This document shows positions 1-8,252 of a stretch of DNA of 8,744 bases, in pieces. Position 1 is the stretch's first letter; each line of letters opens with the position of its first letter. The notes below the pieces were generated by a model. It was given only the letters and a program-made list of their open reading frames with translations, was not told where the DNA came from and made no database searches. Position numbers and translations under genes: made by a program. Source of the DNA: Eubacteriales bacterium (GTDB lineage: Bacteria; Bacillota; Clostridia; JANYKE01); assembly GCA_025361685.1 (NCBI GenBank), contig JANYKE010000192.1, forward strand, positions 1 through 8,744, written 5' to 3'.

Positions 1-1097
1 AGGATGAAGAAGAAAGACGCGGTTATTACGCAACCAAGACACCTTTTATGGCTAAGAGCGATCTGTATAAAATTTCAGGACATTGGGATCACTATAGAGA
101 TGGAATGTTTATCATGGGAGACGAGGAAAAAGGCGAAGATATCATGGCATTGCGCCCGATGACTTGCCCATTCCAATTTCTTATTTACAATTCTTCACTT
201 CACAGTTACAGAGATTTGCCGATAAGGTATTCTGAGACATCCACACTTTTCAGAAATGAATCTTCAGGCGAGATGCACGGCCTTATCAGATTGAAGCAGT
301 TCACACTTTCCGAGGGGCACATAATTGCACGCGAGGATCAGGTCAATCATGAGTTCAAGGCAGTACTCGAGTTGATTAATTATATGATGAAGGTGCTTGG
401 AATCAGCGAGGATATCTGGTACAGATTTTCGAAGTGGGATCCGGCCAACAAAGAAAAATATATTGACAATCCTGCTGCATGGGAAGATACACAGAGCAAG
501 ATTAAGCAAGTCATTGACGAGGTTGGACTTAAGTACGACGAGGCCGACGGAGAGGCAGCGTTTTACGGGCCGAAGCTTGACATTCAATTTAAAAATGTTC
601 ATGGCAAAGAGGATACGATCATTACGATACAAGTTGACTTTGCGTTGCCCGAGCGATTCGATATGTTCTATGTTGATTCCGATGGGTCAAAGAAGCGCCC
701 GTATATTATTCACCGCTCATCTGTGGGATGCTATGAACGGACGCTCGCGATGCTGATTGAGAAATATGCCGGAGCGCTGCCGACATGGCTGGCACCGACG
801 CAGATTAAAATTTTGCCGATCGTGGATAAGCATCATGAGTATGTTAAGGAGCTTGAGCAAAAGATGAAGGTGCTTGGCTTACGTGCAGAGGCAGATTTGC
901 GCAATGAGAAGGTTGGGTACAAAATAAGAGAAGCGCAACTTGAAAAAATTCCGTATATGTTAGTTGTTGGTGATAATGAGATTGAGAATAATTCAGTTTC
1001 TGTTCGTGCAAGATTGGATGGCGATATCGGGACAATGACCGTGGAAGAATTTATTAATAAAATTCAAACAGAAATTGCGGAGTCGATAAAAGTATAA
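1..1097 (+). CDS. thrS: Threonyl-tRNA synthetase, C-terminal part (5' truncated by window edge)
   Basis: Charges tRNA-Thr with threonine in the cytoplasm. The reading frame is open from base 3, with coding before the first Met at 48, so the N-terminus lies outside the window. By comparison with E. coli ThrS, roughly 250-280 residues are missing, covering the TGS and editing regions if present. Numbered from the Met at 48, the visible part holds the class II core and then the anticodon-binding domain (about 250-349, with '[14 protein letters not shown]' at 282-295). Motif 2 is around '[11 protein letters not shown]' (68-78) and motif 3 around '[10 protein letters not shown]' (222-231). The three zinc ligands are kept as C40, H91 and H222. 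The pocket reads 'RPMTCPFQ' and 'FTLSEGH', where E. coli has PMNCPGH and FTQDDAH, marking a divergent subclass. The stop TAA overlaps the pheS ribosome binding site. Identity is very secure; any T-box leader would be upstream of the window. Confidence 0.97.
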   Translation, partial: DEEERRGYYATKTPFMAKSDLYKISGHWDHYRDGMFIMGDEEKGEDIMALRPMTCPFQFLIYNSSLHSYRDLPIRYSETSTLFRNESSGEMHGLIRLKQFTLSEGHIIAREDQVNHEFKAVLELINYMMKVLGISEDIWYRFSKWDPANKEKYIDNPAAWEDTQSKIKQVIDEVGLKYDEADGEAAFYGPKLDIQFKNVHGKEDTIITIQVDFALPERFDMFYVDSDGSKKRPYIIHRSSVGCYERTLAMLIEKYAGALPTWLAPTQIKILPIVDKHHEYVKELEQKMKVLGLRAEADLRNEKVGYKIREAQLEKIPYMLVVGDNEIENNSVSVRARLDGDIGTMTVEEFINKIQTEIAESIKV

Positions 1098-1101
1098 GGA
1101 G
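1096..1101 (+). promoter_or_regulatory. Ribosome binding site of pheS, overlapping the thrS stop codon
   Basis: AAGGAG starts inside the thrS TAA stop and lies 7 nt before the ATG at 1109. An in-frame TTG at 1103 is only 1 nt downstream of this site, so the site selects the ATG. The overlap suggests that ribosomes finishing thrS can reinitiate on pheS. Confidence 0.8.
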
Positions 1102-1108
1102 TTTGAAA

Positions 1109-2134
1109 ATGTTAAAGGATCAATTAGAACAGATTCGCGAGCAGGCGCAAGACCAAATAAAAAATGAGGTTAAGAATGCGCAACAGCTCGACGAGTTTAG
1201 AGTTAAATATCTTGGCAAAAAAGGAGAGCTTACCGCTTTGCTGCGAGGCATGAGCGAGTTGAGCGCCGAAGAGCGCCCGATTATTGGTCAGCTTGCCAAC
1301 GACGTCAGAAGCTTTCTCGAAAATAAAATTCAAGAAGCTGCACAGGAATTTGAAAAAAGCGCGATGGCAGACGAGTTAAAGAATGATGTCATCGACATTA
1401 CGATGCCGGGCAAAATTAAAAAACTTGGTAAGAAGCATCCGCTCACAAGTGTAACCGAAGAGATCGAGGAAGTGTTCATAAGCATGGGATACGAAATTGC
1501 CGAAGGACCCGAGATCGAATTCGACTATTACAACTTTAAAGCACTCAACACACCCGAGGATCATCCGGCCAGAGATTTGCAGGACACATTTTATATCAAT
1601 GACAGAATAGTTTTGCGCACGCAAACCTCACCTGTTCAAATCCGGGTCATGGAAAACACAAAGCCGCCGATAAAAATAATTTGTCCCGGCCGCGTTTATC
1701 GTTCGGACATTGCCGACGCAACACATACTCCTGTATTTCATCAGATTGAAGCATTGGTTGTCGACAAAGGAGTGACAATGGGTGACCTGATCGGAACCCT
1801 TAAATTATTCGCAAAAAAAATATTCGGAGAGAATACAAATATTCGTCTGCGCCCGCATCATTTCCCTTTCACAGAGCCAAGCGCCGAAGTGGATGTATCT
1901 TGCTGGGTCTGCGGAGGAGTAGGCTGCCGCGTCTGCAAGCAAGAAGGCTGGATTGAGATTCTCGGAGCAGGTATGGTTCACCCGAACGTACTTGAAATGT
2001 GCGGGATTGATTCGAAAGAGTACAGCGGATTTGCATTTGGACTCGGAATCGAAAGAACAGCGATGGGCAAATACAATATCGACGATCTGCGATTGCTATA
2101 CGAAAACGATATCAGATTTGTTTCGCAGTTTTAA
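1109..2134 (+). CDS. pheS: Phenylalanyl-tRNA synthetase alpha subunit
   Basis: Catalytic alpha subunit of the (alpha-beta)2 enzyme that charges tRNA-Phe in the cytoplasm. The 341-residue length matches the family (about 327-345). Residues 1-85 are the N-terminal coiled-coil region that contacts tRNA. The class II core starts at about 108 with '[16 protein letters not shown]'. Motif 2 is near '[21 protein letters not shown]' (192-212, R195 and R198 among its key residues), and motif 3 is 'GLGIERTAM' (311-319). '[12 protein letters not shown]' (C265, C268, C273, C276) is a Cys4 knuckle like that of B. subtilis PheS and may bind zinc. It is followed by '[13 protein letters not shown]'. The C-terminus 'DIRFVSQF' is typical. 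Start is the ATG with a properly spaced AAGGAG. It lies 11 nt after thrS and 44 nt before pheT, consistent with one operon. No anomalies seen. Confidence 0.98.
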   Translation: MLKDQLEQIREQAQDQIKNEVKNAQQLDEFRVKYLGKKGELTALLRGMSELSAEERPIIGQLANDVRSFLENKIQEAAQEFEKSAMADELKNDVIDITMPGKIKKLGKKHPLTSVTEEIEEVFISMGYEIAEGPEIEFDYYNFKALNTPEDHPARDLQDTFYINDRIVLRTQTSPVQIRVMENTKPPIKIICPGRVYRSDIADATHTPVFHQIEALVVDKGVTMGDLIGTLKLFAKKIFGENTNIRLRPHHFPFTEPSAEVDVSCWVCGGVGCRVCKQEGWIEILGAGMVHPNVLEMCGIDSKEYSGFAFGLGIERTAMGKYNIDDLRLLYENDIRFVSQF

Positions 2135-2161
2135 TTTCAAACATTTACGAAGCGACTATGA

Positions 2162-2168
2162 AAGGAAG
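2162..2168 (+). promoter_or_regulatory. Ribosome binding site of pheT
   Basis: AAGGAAG lies 10 nt before the pheT ATG at 2179, inside the 44-nt pheS-pheT spacer. The spacer shows no hairpin or T-run, so transcription very likely reads through. Confidence 0.65.
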
Positions 2169-2178
2169 ATAATCAATA

Positions 2179-4617
2179 ATGAAAATACCTGTAAGCTGGA
2201 TTAAAGATTATGTTGATATAAATATTGACACAGATAAGCTTTGCGATATATTCACATTGTCAGGAACAAAAGTTGACGGCGTGGAAAAGCAAGGTGACAA
2301 AATAAAAAATGTTTTCACCGGTAGAATTCTTGAAGTGACTCCTCATCCCGATGCAGACAAATTAAGAGTAACAAAGGTTACGACCGGTGACGGCGAAGTG
2401 CAAATTGTAACAGGCGCACCGAACATCACAGAGGAAAGTGTCGGCAAAATTGTTCCGGTTGCATTAGTCGGTGCAGAGCTTCCTGATGGCAAAAAAATAT
2501 CAAAGGGAAAATTGCGCGGAGTTGAATCGTGCGGTATGTTATGCTCGGTTGACGAACTTGACCTTGACCCCGACGAATATCCAAATGCCAGCGACCATGG
2601 AATCTGGATTTTGCCTGACGAAACACCTATCGGAATAGACATGAGAGATTATCTTAAACTAACCGACACAATTATTGATTTTGAAATTACTCCCAACAGA
2701 CCTGACTGTCTAAGCGTTCTCGGAGTTGCACGCGAAGCCTCGGCACTCTTAGCTCAACCGTTCAGAAAACCAACAATTAATTTAAAGGAAGATGGTGTGA
2801 GTGTTAACGAGCTTGTGTCAGTTGAAGTATTGGATTATGAATTGTGTCCGCGATATGCAGCACGAGTTGTCACCGATGTAAAAATCGGGCCGTCACCTGC
2901 ATGGATGCAGAGCAAGCTCAAGGCATCCGGTATCAGAGCGATTAACAATATTGTTGACATAACAAATTTTGTAATGCTCGAAACAGGACAGCCGATGCAC
3001 GGATTTGATTTGGATAAGATTGCCGATTCAAAAATAATAGTGCGCCGCGCAGCCTCCGGTGAAAAAGTTGTAACACTTGATGACAAAGAGCGCACGCTTA
3101 ACAATGACATGCTTGTTATATCAGATGCCAACTCTGCAATTGCAGTTGCCGGAATCATGGGTTGTGGTAACTCCGAAGTTGACAGCGACACCACAACGAT
3201 TCTTTTCGAGAGCGCGATTTTTAACAGAGCATGTGTAAGGCGCGGCTCAAAGCACATTGGAATCCGAACAGAATCTTCAGGCCGCTTTGAAAAAGGGCTT
3301 GACCTTGAAACAACGATTTATGCGTTGGACAGAGCAGCAATGTTGGTCGAGATGATTGGTGCCGGCCGTGTATGCAAGGACAGAATCGATTGTGTACAAA
3401 GAATGCCTGAGAAAAAAAGAATTACTTTTAATCCTCAGAGAATTAATCAGTTGCTCGGAACAAATATTCCGACTGAGCAGATGGTTGATATTCTGGTATC
3501 GTTCGAATTTGAATTTAATGAGACAGTATCAGAAGTTATCGTTCCTATTTTCAGACAGGATGTCGAAATCGAAGCAGATATAATAGAAGAAATCGCAAGG
3601 CATTTTGATTATAACAATATCAAGCCGACTTTGCTTGAAGGCAAAGCCACAACAGTCGGTGGCAGAAGCTATGAACAAAAGATCAGAAAAAATATTCTTG
3701 ACACAGTTCTGTCATGCGGCTACTCAGAGATTTATACGTATTCATTTATCAGTCCAAAAGAATTTGACAAACTCAATTTGCCGCAGGACGATACACTTAG
3801 GAATGCAGTCCAAATCAAAAATCCGCTCGGCGAAGACTTCAGCATTATGCGCACCACAACCTTGGCAAGCATGCTCGAATGTCTCTCAATAAATTACAAC
3901 AGACGCGCCGAAGATGTTCGCTTATTCGAAATGGCCAATGTTTACATTCCGTCTGATCAGGATGACGAACAAGTTTCGGAAAATGATGAAGGCTATCACA
4001 AAAAAGTAACTTTACCTGTTCAGATTCCGATGTTAACAATCGGAGCATATGGCGATGGTGCAGATTATTATGAAATCAAAGGCGTATGCGAAGAAGTATT
4101 TGATAAACTTAAAATTAAAAAATTCAACTATGAGCCGGTTACGGATAATCCGACTTTTCACCCGGGCAAGACCGCCGCGATATATATCAAAGGTGAGCTT
4201 GCGGGAATCATAGGCGAGATTCATCCGTTGGTTGTGCAGAATTACGAATGCGGCAAAGACACGATTGCAGCGTATTTGCTTATAGATGTTCTGATAAAAA
4301 ATTCTTCGGACAAGATGAAGGTTAAGCCGCTCCCGAAGTTTCCTGCAGTGACTCGCGATATTGCTATGGTTGTGGATGATGGTATTTCGGCGGGCAAGAT
4401 TGATGCGATAGTCAAGAATAAGGCAGGTCAAATTTTTGAGAGCCTGAAATTGTTCGACGTGTACAAGGGGGAGCAGCTAAAAAGCGGCACTAAGAGCATT
4501 GCTTATTCGATTATTTTCAGAAGTCCTGACAGAACACTCACAGACGATGAAGTCAACAAGTCCATGGACAACATTTACAAAGCACTTAAGGAAAAGCTCG
4601 GAGCAGAATTAAGATGA
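2179..4617 (+). CDS. pheT: Phenylalanyl-tRNA synthetase beta subunit
   Basis: Beta subunit of PheRS; with PheS it charges tRNA-Phe, and it also hydrolyses mischarged Tyr-tRNA-Phe. At 812 residues it is the full bacterial length. Domains in order: N-terminal 'MKIPVSWIKDYVDI'; OB-fold tRNA-binding domain (about 39-150, 'TPHPDADKLRVTKV' at 54-67); B3/B4 editing domain (about 210-400); B5 domain (about 413-485, with the acidic cluster 'DVEIEADIIEEIAR' at 461-474); a catalytic-like core (about 490-705); and the C-terminal FDX-ACB domain (about 716-811, 'FPAVTRDIAMVV', 'SPDRTLTDDEV'). By a remembered alignment to E. coli, the editing residues H265, E334 and T354 correspond to H274, E344 and T364 here, so editing should be intact. 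One oddity is 'GIMGCGNSEV' at 325-334, where a Gly-Gly pair is usual. The stop overlaps the next start in an ATGA. Confidence 0.98.
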   Translation: MKIPVSWIKDYVDINIDTDKLCDIFTLSGTKVDGVEKQGDKIKNVFTGRILEVTPHPDADKLRVTKVTTGDGEVQIVTGAPNITEESVGKIVPVALVGAELPDGKKISKGKLRGVESCGMLCSVDELDLDPDEYPNASDHGIWILPDETPIGIDMRDYLKLTDTIIDFEITPNRPDCLSVLGVAREASALLAQPFRKPTINLKEDGVSVNELVSVEVLDYELCPRYAARVVTDVKIGPSPAWMQSKLKASGIRAINNIVDITNFVMLETGQPMHGFDLDKIADSKIIVRRAASGEKVVTLDDKERTLNNDMLVISDANSAIAVAGIMGCGNSEVDSDTTTILFESAIFNRACVRRGSKHIGIRTESSGRFEKGLDLETTIYALDRAAMLVEMIGAGRVCKDRIDCVQRMPEKKRITFNPQRINQLLGTNIPTEQMVDILVSFEFEFNETVSEVIVPIFRQDVEIEADIIEEIARHFDYNNIKPTLLEGKATTVGGRSYEQKIRKNILDTVLSCGYSEIYTYSFISPKEFDKLNLPQDDTLRNAVQIKNPLGEDFSIMRTTTLASMLECLSINYNRRAEDVRLFEMANVYIPSDQDDEQVSENDEGYHKKVTLPVQIPMLTIGAYGDGADYYEIKGVCEEVFDKLKIKKFNYEPVTDNPTFHPGKTAAIYIKGELAGIIGEIHPLVVQNYECGKDTIAAYLLIDVLIKNSSDKMKVKPLPKFPAVTRDIAMVVDDGISAGKIDAIVKNKAGQIFESLKLFDVYKGEQLKSGTKSIAYSIIFRSPDRTLTDDEVNKSMDNIYKALKEKLGAELR

Positions 4618-5795
4618 AAATCCGTTTAAGCAGCAAGCTAAGCAAAGAATCTATGGTGGAATATGCCAAACACATTTTGGATTATGAAAAGTTTCGATTA
4701 AGCTTGCTAATGTTTTTAATTGGATTTGTAATAATAAAAATTACTTTACTTTTTCCGGCAATTGCCGAAGGATATGCAGTCAATATATTTCGACCTGTCT
4801 CCTCGGGAATAGGAAGGCTTGTTGCACTAGTTCCGTTTTCTTTATCGGAAGTATTGCTGATACTACTAGTTTTCCTAGGCGTCTGCTACGTTATAAAAAA
4901 AATATTGCGAATTATTAAGTCAAAAAAAGACAGAGAGAACGAACTGTTCATAAGACTGATAAAGAATTTTATTTTGAACATATTGGTAATTTGTGCCGGA
5001 GTATATTTGGTATATGTGCTGACGTGGGGAATTCTGTACAATAGATATACATTTGCGTCAACAGCAAATCTCGATGTTTCGCCAGCCACCGTGACCGAAC
5101 TGAAAGCACTCTGTTACGATTTAATTATCGAAGCAAACAATTCAAGAGAGAGTGTTGAAGAAGACAAAAACGGAGTGATGAAATTGGAGTATGATGTGAA
5201 GAGAATGACTGAGCTTTCACATATTGGTTATGACAAAGCTGCTTCACGATATTCAACTCTTTGGGGCACATACGGAAACGCAAAGCAATTAATTTTTTCA
5301 AAAGCATATGCATACACGCAGACAATAGGAATATATTCACCATTTTTATTTGAGCCAAATATTAATTCAGATTATATACCGGCGGCACTGCCTCATCTCG
5401 TATGTCATGAAACAGCACATCAGCGAGGTTATGCAAGAGAAGACGATGCCAATTTCCTCGGATTTTTAGCCTGCATCAACAACTATGACGATTACAATTT
5501 CCAATACTCAGGTTACTATGTTGCTTCACTCTATGCGCTCAATTCACTTTACAAGGTAGACCAAAAATCATATTTTGATTTAACAGATCAATTTAGTGAT
5601 GCTGTCATGAGAGACTTGGGAAACAATCGCAAATACGACAATGCTCATGATGGCCCGATTGCCACCGCATCCAATTCAATAAACGATTCATTCCTAAAAT
5701 TTAACAATCAAAAAGAAGGCGTCCAAAGTTACGGCGCAATGACCGACCTTCTAATCGGCTGGTTCCGCAACGAACTCAAAATCCATGGTAATTAA
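4614..5795 (+). CDS. DUF3810 family membrane protein with HExxH zinc-metalloprotease-like motif
   Basis: A 393-residue integral membrane protein of the DUF3810 family; its biological role is not established. Hydrophobic segments fit three transmembrane helices at about 29-50, 75-97 and 118-141, followed by a ~250-residue soluble domain probably outside the membrane. That domain contains 'HETAHQRGYAREDDANF' (265-281). H265, E266 and H269 form an HExxH motif, and E276 or D277 is a candidate further ligand, so metal binding and peptidase-like chemistry are plausible but unproven. There is no cleavable signal peptide; the N-terminus is a basic cytoplasmic stretch. The ATG overlaps the pheT stop by 4 nt (ATGA), with a weak GGAG at 4600-4603, which suggests translational coupling to pheT. 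The last 20 bp overlap the convergent Asp-box gene. The family call comes from the HETAHQRG...RED signature and topology; the function is open. Confidence 0.85.
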   Translation: MKIRLSSKLSKESMVEYAKHILDYEKFRLSLLMFLIGFVIIKITLLFPAIAEGYAVNIFRPVSSGIGRLVALVPFSLSEVLLILLVFLGVCYVIKKILRIIKSKKDRENELFIRLIKNFILNILVICAGVYLVYVLTWGILYNRYTFASTANLDVSPATVTELKALCYDLIIEANNSRESVEEDKNGVMKLEYDVKRMTELSHIGYDKAASRYSTLWGTYGNAKQLIFSKAYAYTQTIGIYSPFLFEPNINSDYIPAALPHLVCHETAHQRGYAREDDANFLGFLACINNYDDYNFQYSGYYVASLYALNSLYKVDQKSYFDLTDQFSDAVMRDLGNNRKYDNAHDGPIATASNSINDSFLKFNNQKEGVQSYGAMTDLLIGWFRNELKIHGN

Positions 5796-8187
5796 TTTGT
5801 GAAAAAAGCGTATCGTCATTTGGGGAAATGATGTCTTCGGCGGGATAACCGCATCCGGCTTTCGGCCCATGGAAGAAGCTTCCTCCAAATGTTGTAATAT
5901 AAATCATATCTTCATTTTGCGGATCCATAACAGGATTCTGTCCCCACTTAAAATTATAACCGTCAAGCTTGCTCCATGTCGCGCCGCCGTCAAGGCTTCT
6001 GAACGCTGCATGCTCAAACGTAACAATATAAACCGAACCCGGAACCTTCGGATCAACCGTTACACCAAACACATGAGATTTTTCATCAAAAATCTGCGCC
6101 CATGTTTCGCCGTCATCCTCTGACTTGTAAACGCCGCCAAATTTTTCCGCATCTTCAAATGTTTCTGACCAACATGTGAGATACATCACCTTTGGATTGG
6201 AAGGATCGTACACAATCTTATTTGGGAATGTAATGTAATCCGGAATGTAAACCTTCGTCCAATTTTCCGCACCGTCAACAGATTTGTAAACGCTACCATT
6301 TTTCACTTCACCATCTTTAACATATCTGATGTTCACAACAAACAAAGTTCCGTCAGGCTTAAGAATAATATGGAACGGATGAAAATGAGAATCAGAAATC
6401 CCGTTGTTCTTCACCTGCCATGATTTGCCGCCGTCAACTGATTTGCATATGCTGCCCATAACATCGGCAAGATATAGTGTACGATTTTCAACAGGTGAAT
6501 TAGGATCAAGAATGATACTTGTCGGAACAAATTTATTCGGAAAATCAAGAACAGGTGTCCAATTTTCGGCACAGTCATCTGTAAGACAAACGCCGCCGGC
6601 ACTTTGAGTTTTGCAGACTTCTTCTTTTTTATCAAGAACCATCGGACGAAACAGTTTCTGTCTTGGATAATCATGGAACTTGGACCACACTCCCCACGCG
6701 CGGCCTTTGACCTCGGGATCAAAAACCATATCATAGCAAGTGTTAATCCAACCAAAAGGAACACCTTTAATTGTATGCCTCCAAGTCATACCGCCATTAG
6801 TCGACTTAAGCATTCCGTTATCCGTATATGCCGCAATAATAGTATCCTTATCAAAAGGATCAAACACAACATAATGACAATTCGTCGTCTCATTATTCTT
6901 GCCATAAAATGTTCCGTCATCATAATTATCAGAATAAACTTGGTCCCATGTTTTCCCGCCATCTGTTGTTAACCAAAGCCATCCCATTCCCGAAACAAAA
7001 CATATTTCCGGATGATAAGGTGCAACACAAGTATGAAGCGGCGCGCCCACCCAATCCGTATCATAAGATTTTTCGAACCAGCTAATCGTAAGATTATCAG
7101 GATGCTCTGCTCCTATTTTCAATGACCAATCCCAAGTCTTGCCAAAGTCTTCAGTTTTTATTACACCTTGATAACTCATGTCAGGGGTGCCGGTCAAAAG
7201 GAAATCATTAACGCGCGTAAATGAAATGTATGCGATTTTCGGGTTGGTGCTGCAGGCATTGATGCACCTTATCCTTCTTTGCTCGGTTTTTGAAGGACCA
7301 TGAAATCCGATATCGATTCCGGAAAGCTCAACCCATGATGCTCCCAAATCATCAGAGCGGTAAACTCCCGATTTCATTTTGCCGTCAGCATCAAATCGCA
7401 TTTCGCCAGCAATATAAAATGTTGAACATGAGTTTCTTTCGTTATAGCCCCAGCTCCCATAAGTGATAACACCAAACTCCTCAGGCAAACTCTGTTGCGT
7501 CAGTTTGCATGACACAGGATCAAATATATATGATGACGTGTCGGTAACAAGACATAATTTGTCATCGGGGCTGTCTGCGTTTTCATTGCCAAATGCAACA
7601 AGTCTGAAAATGGTTCCGTCAGGGGTAGCTACATGCTGCCATGTTTTGCAGTTATCTGTTGTGCGCCAAAGCATTACGGATTCGCCCTCAAATCCAAGAG
7701 CAATGCCTTTAGAAACTGCGAGGTAAACAATGTCAGGATTCTTCGGATCAACAAGAATTTTTTGAACGCGTCCGCCACCGGGAATATATTCAATCGAGGT
7801 TGTATAAACATGAATGCACTCGTCTTCCATAAATCTTTCACCTGTAATTGTATCGGGTGTCGGAAACACAACGTTCCATGTTTGTCCATTATCAATCGAA
7901 CGAAATAGTGAGCTTGCACCGGCATATATTATGCCCTCGTTAACCGGATCAAATTCAAATGCATCTGCGCGTCCGCCCAGATTAAGCATGTCCCAGGTTT
8001 TTGCTCCATCATATGTGATGTAAGTGTCGGTCATGTCGCACGCAACAATCATAACATCAGGGTTGTGCGGGCTTATCGTTGGGAAAAACATTGAGCCTCC
8101 GCCGCCTGCGCCCAGAATAGACCAGCCGTTCTTTGTCAGCAGCTCAAAATCTTTCTCGAAATTCTTCATTTTTGTCAAATTAGCCAT
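5776..8187 (-). CDS. Asp-box (BNR) repeat beta-propeller protein, GH74/sortilin-like, cytosolic
   Basis: About 803 residues with at least twelve Asp-box motifs (S/T-x-D-x-G-x-T-W type) spread over the whole length: near 58, 97, 176, 278, 345, 407, 462, 536, 583, 636, 689 and 731. Examples are 'SIDNGQTW', 'TTDGGKTW' and 'SLDGGATW'. Many blades also carry a 'DPxNPDxxY' strand. Length and repeat count fit two tandem beta-propellers, as in GH74 xyloglucanases and the Vps10/sortilin fold. The N-terminal 'GAGGGGSMFFPTISPHNPD' and 'ACDMTDTYIT' resemble the GH74 start, where an Asp is catalytic; D51 is the possible equivalent. The C-terminal 'YITTFGGSFFHG' resembles GH74 ends. There is no signal peptide, membrane helix, dockerin or sorting signal, and about 18 cysteines are present, so the protein is probably cytosolic. 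The start at 8187 follows GGGAGG by 7 nt. Glycoside hydrolase activity is only a guess; it could be a binding scaffold. It stands alone on this strand. Confidence 0.8.
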   Translation of the reverse strand: MANLTKMKNFEKDFELLTKNGWSILGAGGGGSMFFPTISPHNPDVMIVACDMTDTYITYDGAKTWDMLNLGGRADAFEFDPVNEGIIYAGASSLFRSIDNGQTWNVVFPTPDTITGERFMEDECIHVYTTSIEYIPGGGRVQKILVDPKNPDIVYLAVSKGIALGFEGESVMLWRTTDNCKTWQHVATPDGTIFRLVAFGNENADSPDDKLCLVTDTSSYIFDPVSCKLTQQSLPEEFGVITYGSWGYNERNSCSTFYIAGEMRFDADGKMKSGVYRSDDLGASWVELSGIDIGFHGPSKTEQRRIRCINACSTNPKIAYISFTRVNDFLLTGTPDMSYQGVIKTEDFGKTWDWSLKIGAEHPDNLTISWFEKSYDTDWVGAPLHTCVAPYHPEICFVSGMGWLWLTTDGGKTWDQVYSDNYDDGTFYGKNNETTNCHYVVFDPFDKDTIIAAYTDNGMLKSTNGGMTWRHTIKGVPFGWINTCYDMVFDPEVKGRAWGVWSKFHDYPRQKLFRPMVLDKKEEVCKTQSAGGVCLTDDCAENWTPVLDFPNKFVPTSIILDPNSPVENRTLYLADVMGSICKSVDGGKSWQVKNNGISDSHFHPFHIILKPDGTLFVVNIRYVKDGEVKNGSVYKSVDGAENWTKVYIPDYITFPNKIVYDPSNPKVMYLTCWSETFEDAEKFGGVYKSEDDGETWAQIFDEKSHVFGVTVDPKVPGSVYIVTFEHAAFRSLDGGATWSKLDGYNFKWGQNPVMDPQNEDMIYITTFGGSFFHGPKAGCGYPAEDIISPNDDTLFSQINYHGF

Positions 8188-8194
8188 AACATTT

Positions 8195-8200
8195 CCTCCC
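8195..8200 (-). promoter_or_regulatory. Ribosome binding site of the Asp-box gene
   Basis: On the - strand GGGAGG lies 7 nt before the ATG at 8187. An in-frame ATG five codons upstream (8202) overlaps this site and has no Shine-Dalgarno sequence of its own, so the site decides for 8187. Confidence 0.8.
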
Positions 8201-8223
8201 ATTTTTTGTATCGTATTGTCAAC

Positions 8224-8252
8224 ATTTTACTATGCTTTTCTCAAAACTTCAA
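8224..8252 (-). promoter_or_regulatory. Putative sigma-70/SigA-type promoter of the Asp-box gene
   Basis: On the - strand, TTGAAG (8252-8247, 4/6 match to the -35 consensus) is followed after 17 nt by TAAAAT (8229-8224, 5/6 match to the -10 consensus). A start near 8217 would give a leader of about 30 nt, ending in the ribosome binding site. Only pattern matching supports this. Confidence 0.45.

Noticed and set aside
1103..1108. TTG start for pheS two codons upstream of the ATG
   Set aside because: It lies 1 nt after the AAGGAG site, too close to be used; the ATG at 1109 is spaced at 7 nt.
2835..3257. Open frame of 140 codons on the - strand inside pheT
   Set aside because: It lies fully within a conserved, clearly coding + strand gene and shows no recognisable protein features; the same applies to other antisense or off-frame open frames in thrS, pheS, pheT and the Asp-box gene.
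5802..5833. Hairpin (8-bp stem 5814-5821/5826-5833, GGGG loop) followed on the - strand by six T, as a terminator
   Set aside because: The T-run is 6 nt away from the stem, the stem includes a G-T pair, and the whole element lies within the coding part of the Asp-box gene before its stop. In the + direction there is no T-run after the stem.
5776..8187. Asp-box repeats as a recent DNA tandem repeat
   Set aside because: The repeats are short protein motifs with differing codons and variable spacing (about 40-80 residues), typical of ancient propeller blades rather than duplicated DNA.
8188..8202. ATG at 8202 as start of the Asp-box gene
   Set aside because: Its first codons contain the GGGAGG ribosome binding site for the ATG at 8187, and no Shine-Dalgarno sequence precedes 8202.
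8217..8222. Perfect TTGACA on the - strand as a -35 box
   Set aside because: The position 17 nt downstream is the GGAGG ribosome binding site, with no -10-like hexamer; a better-spaced pair lies just upstream.
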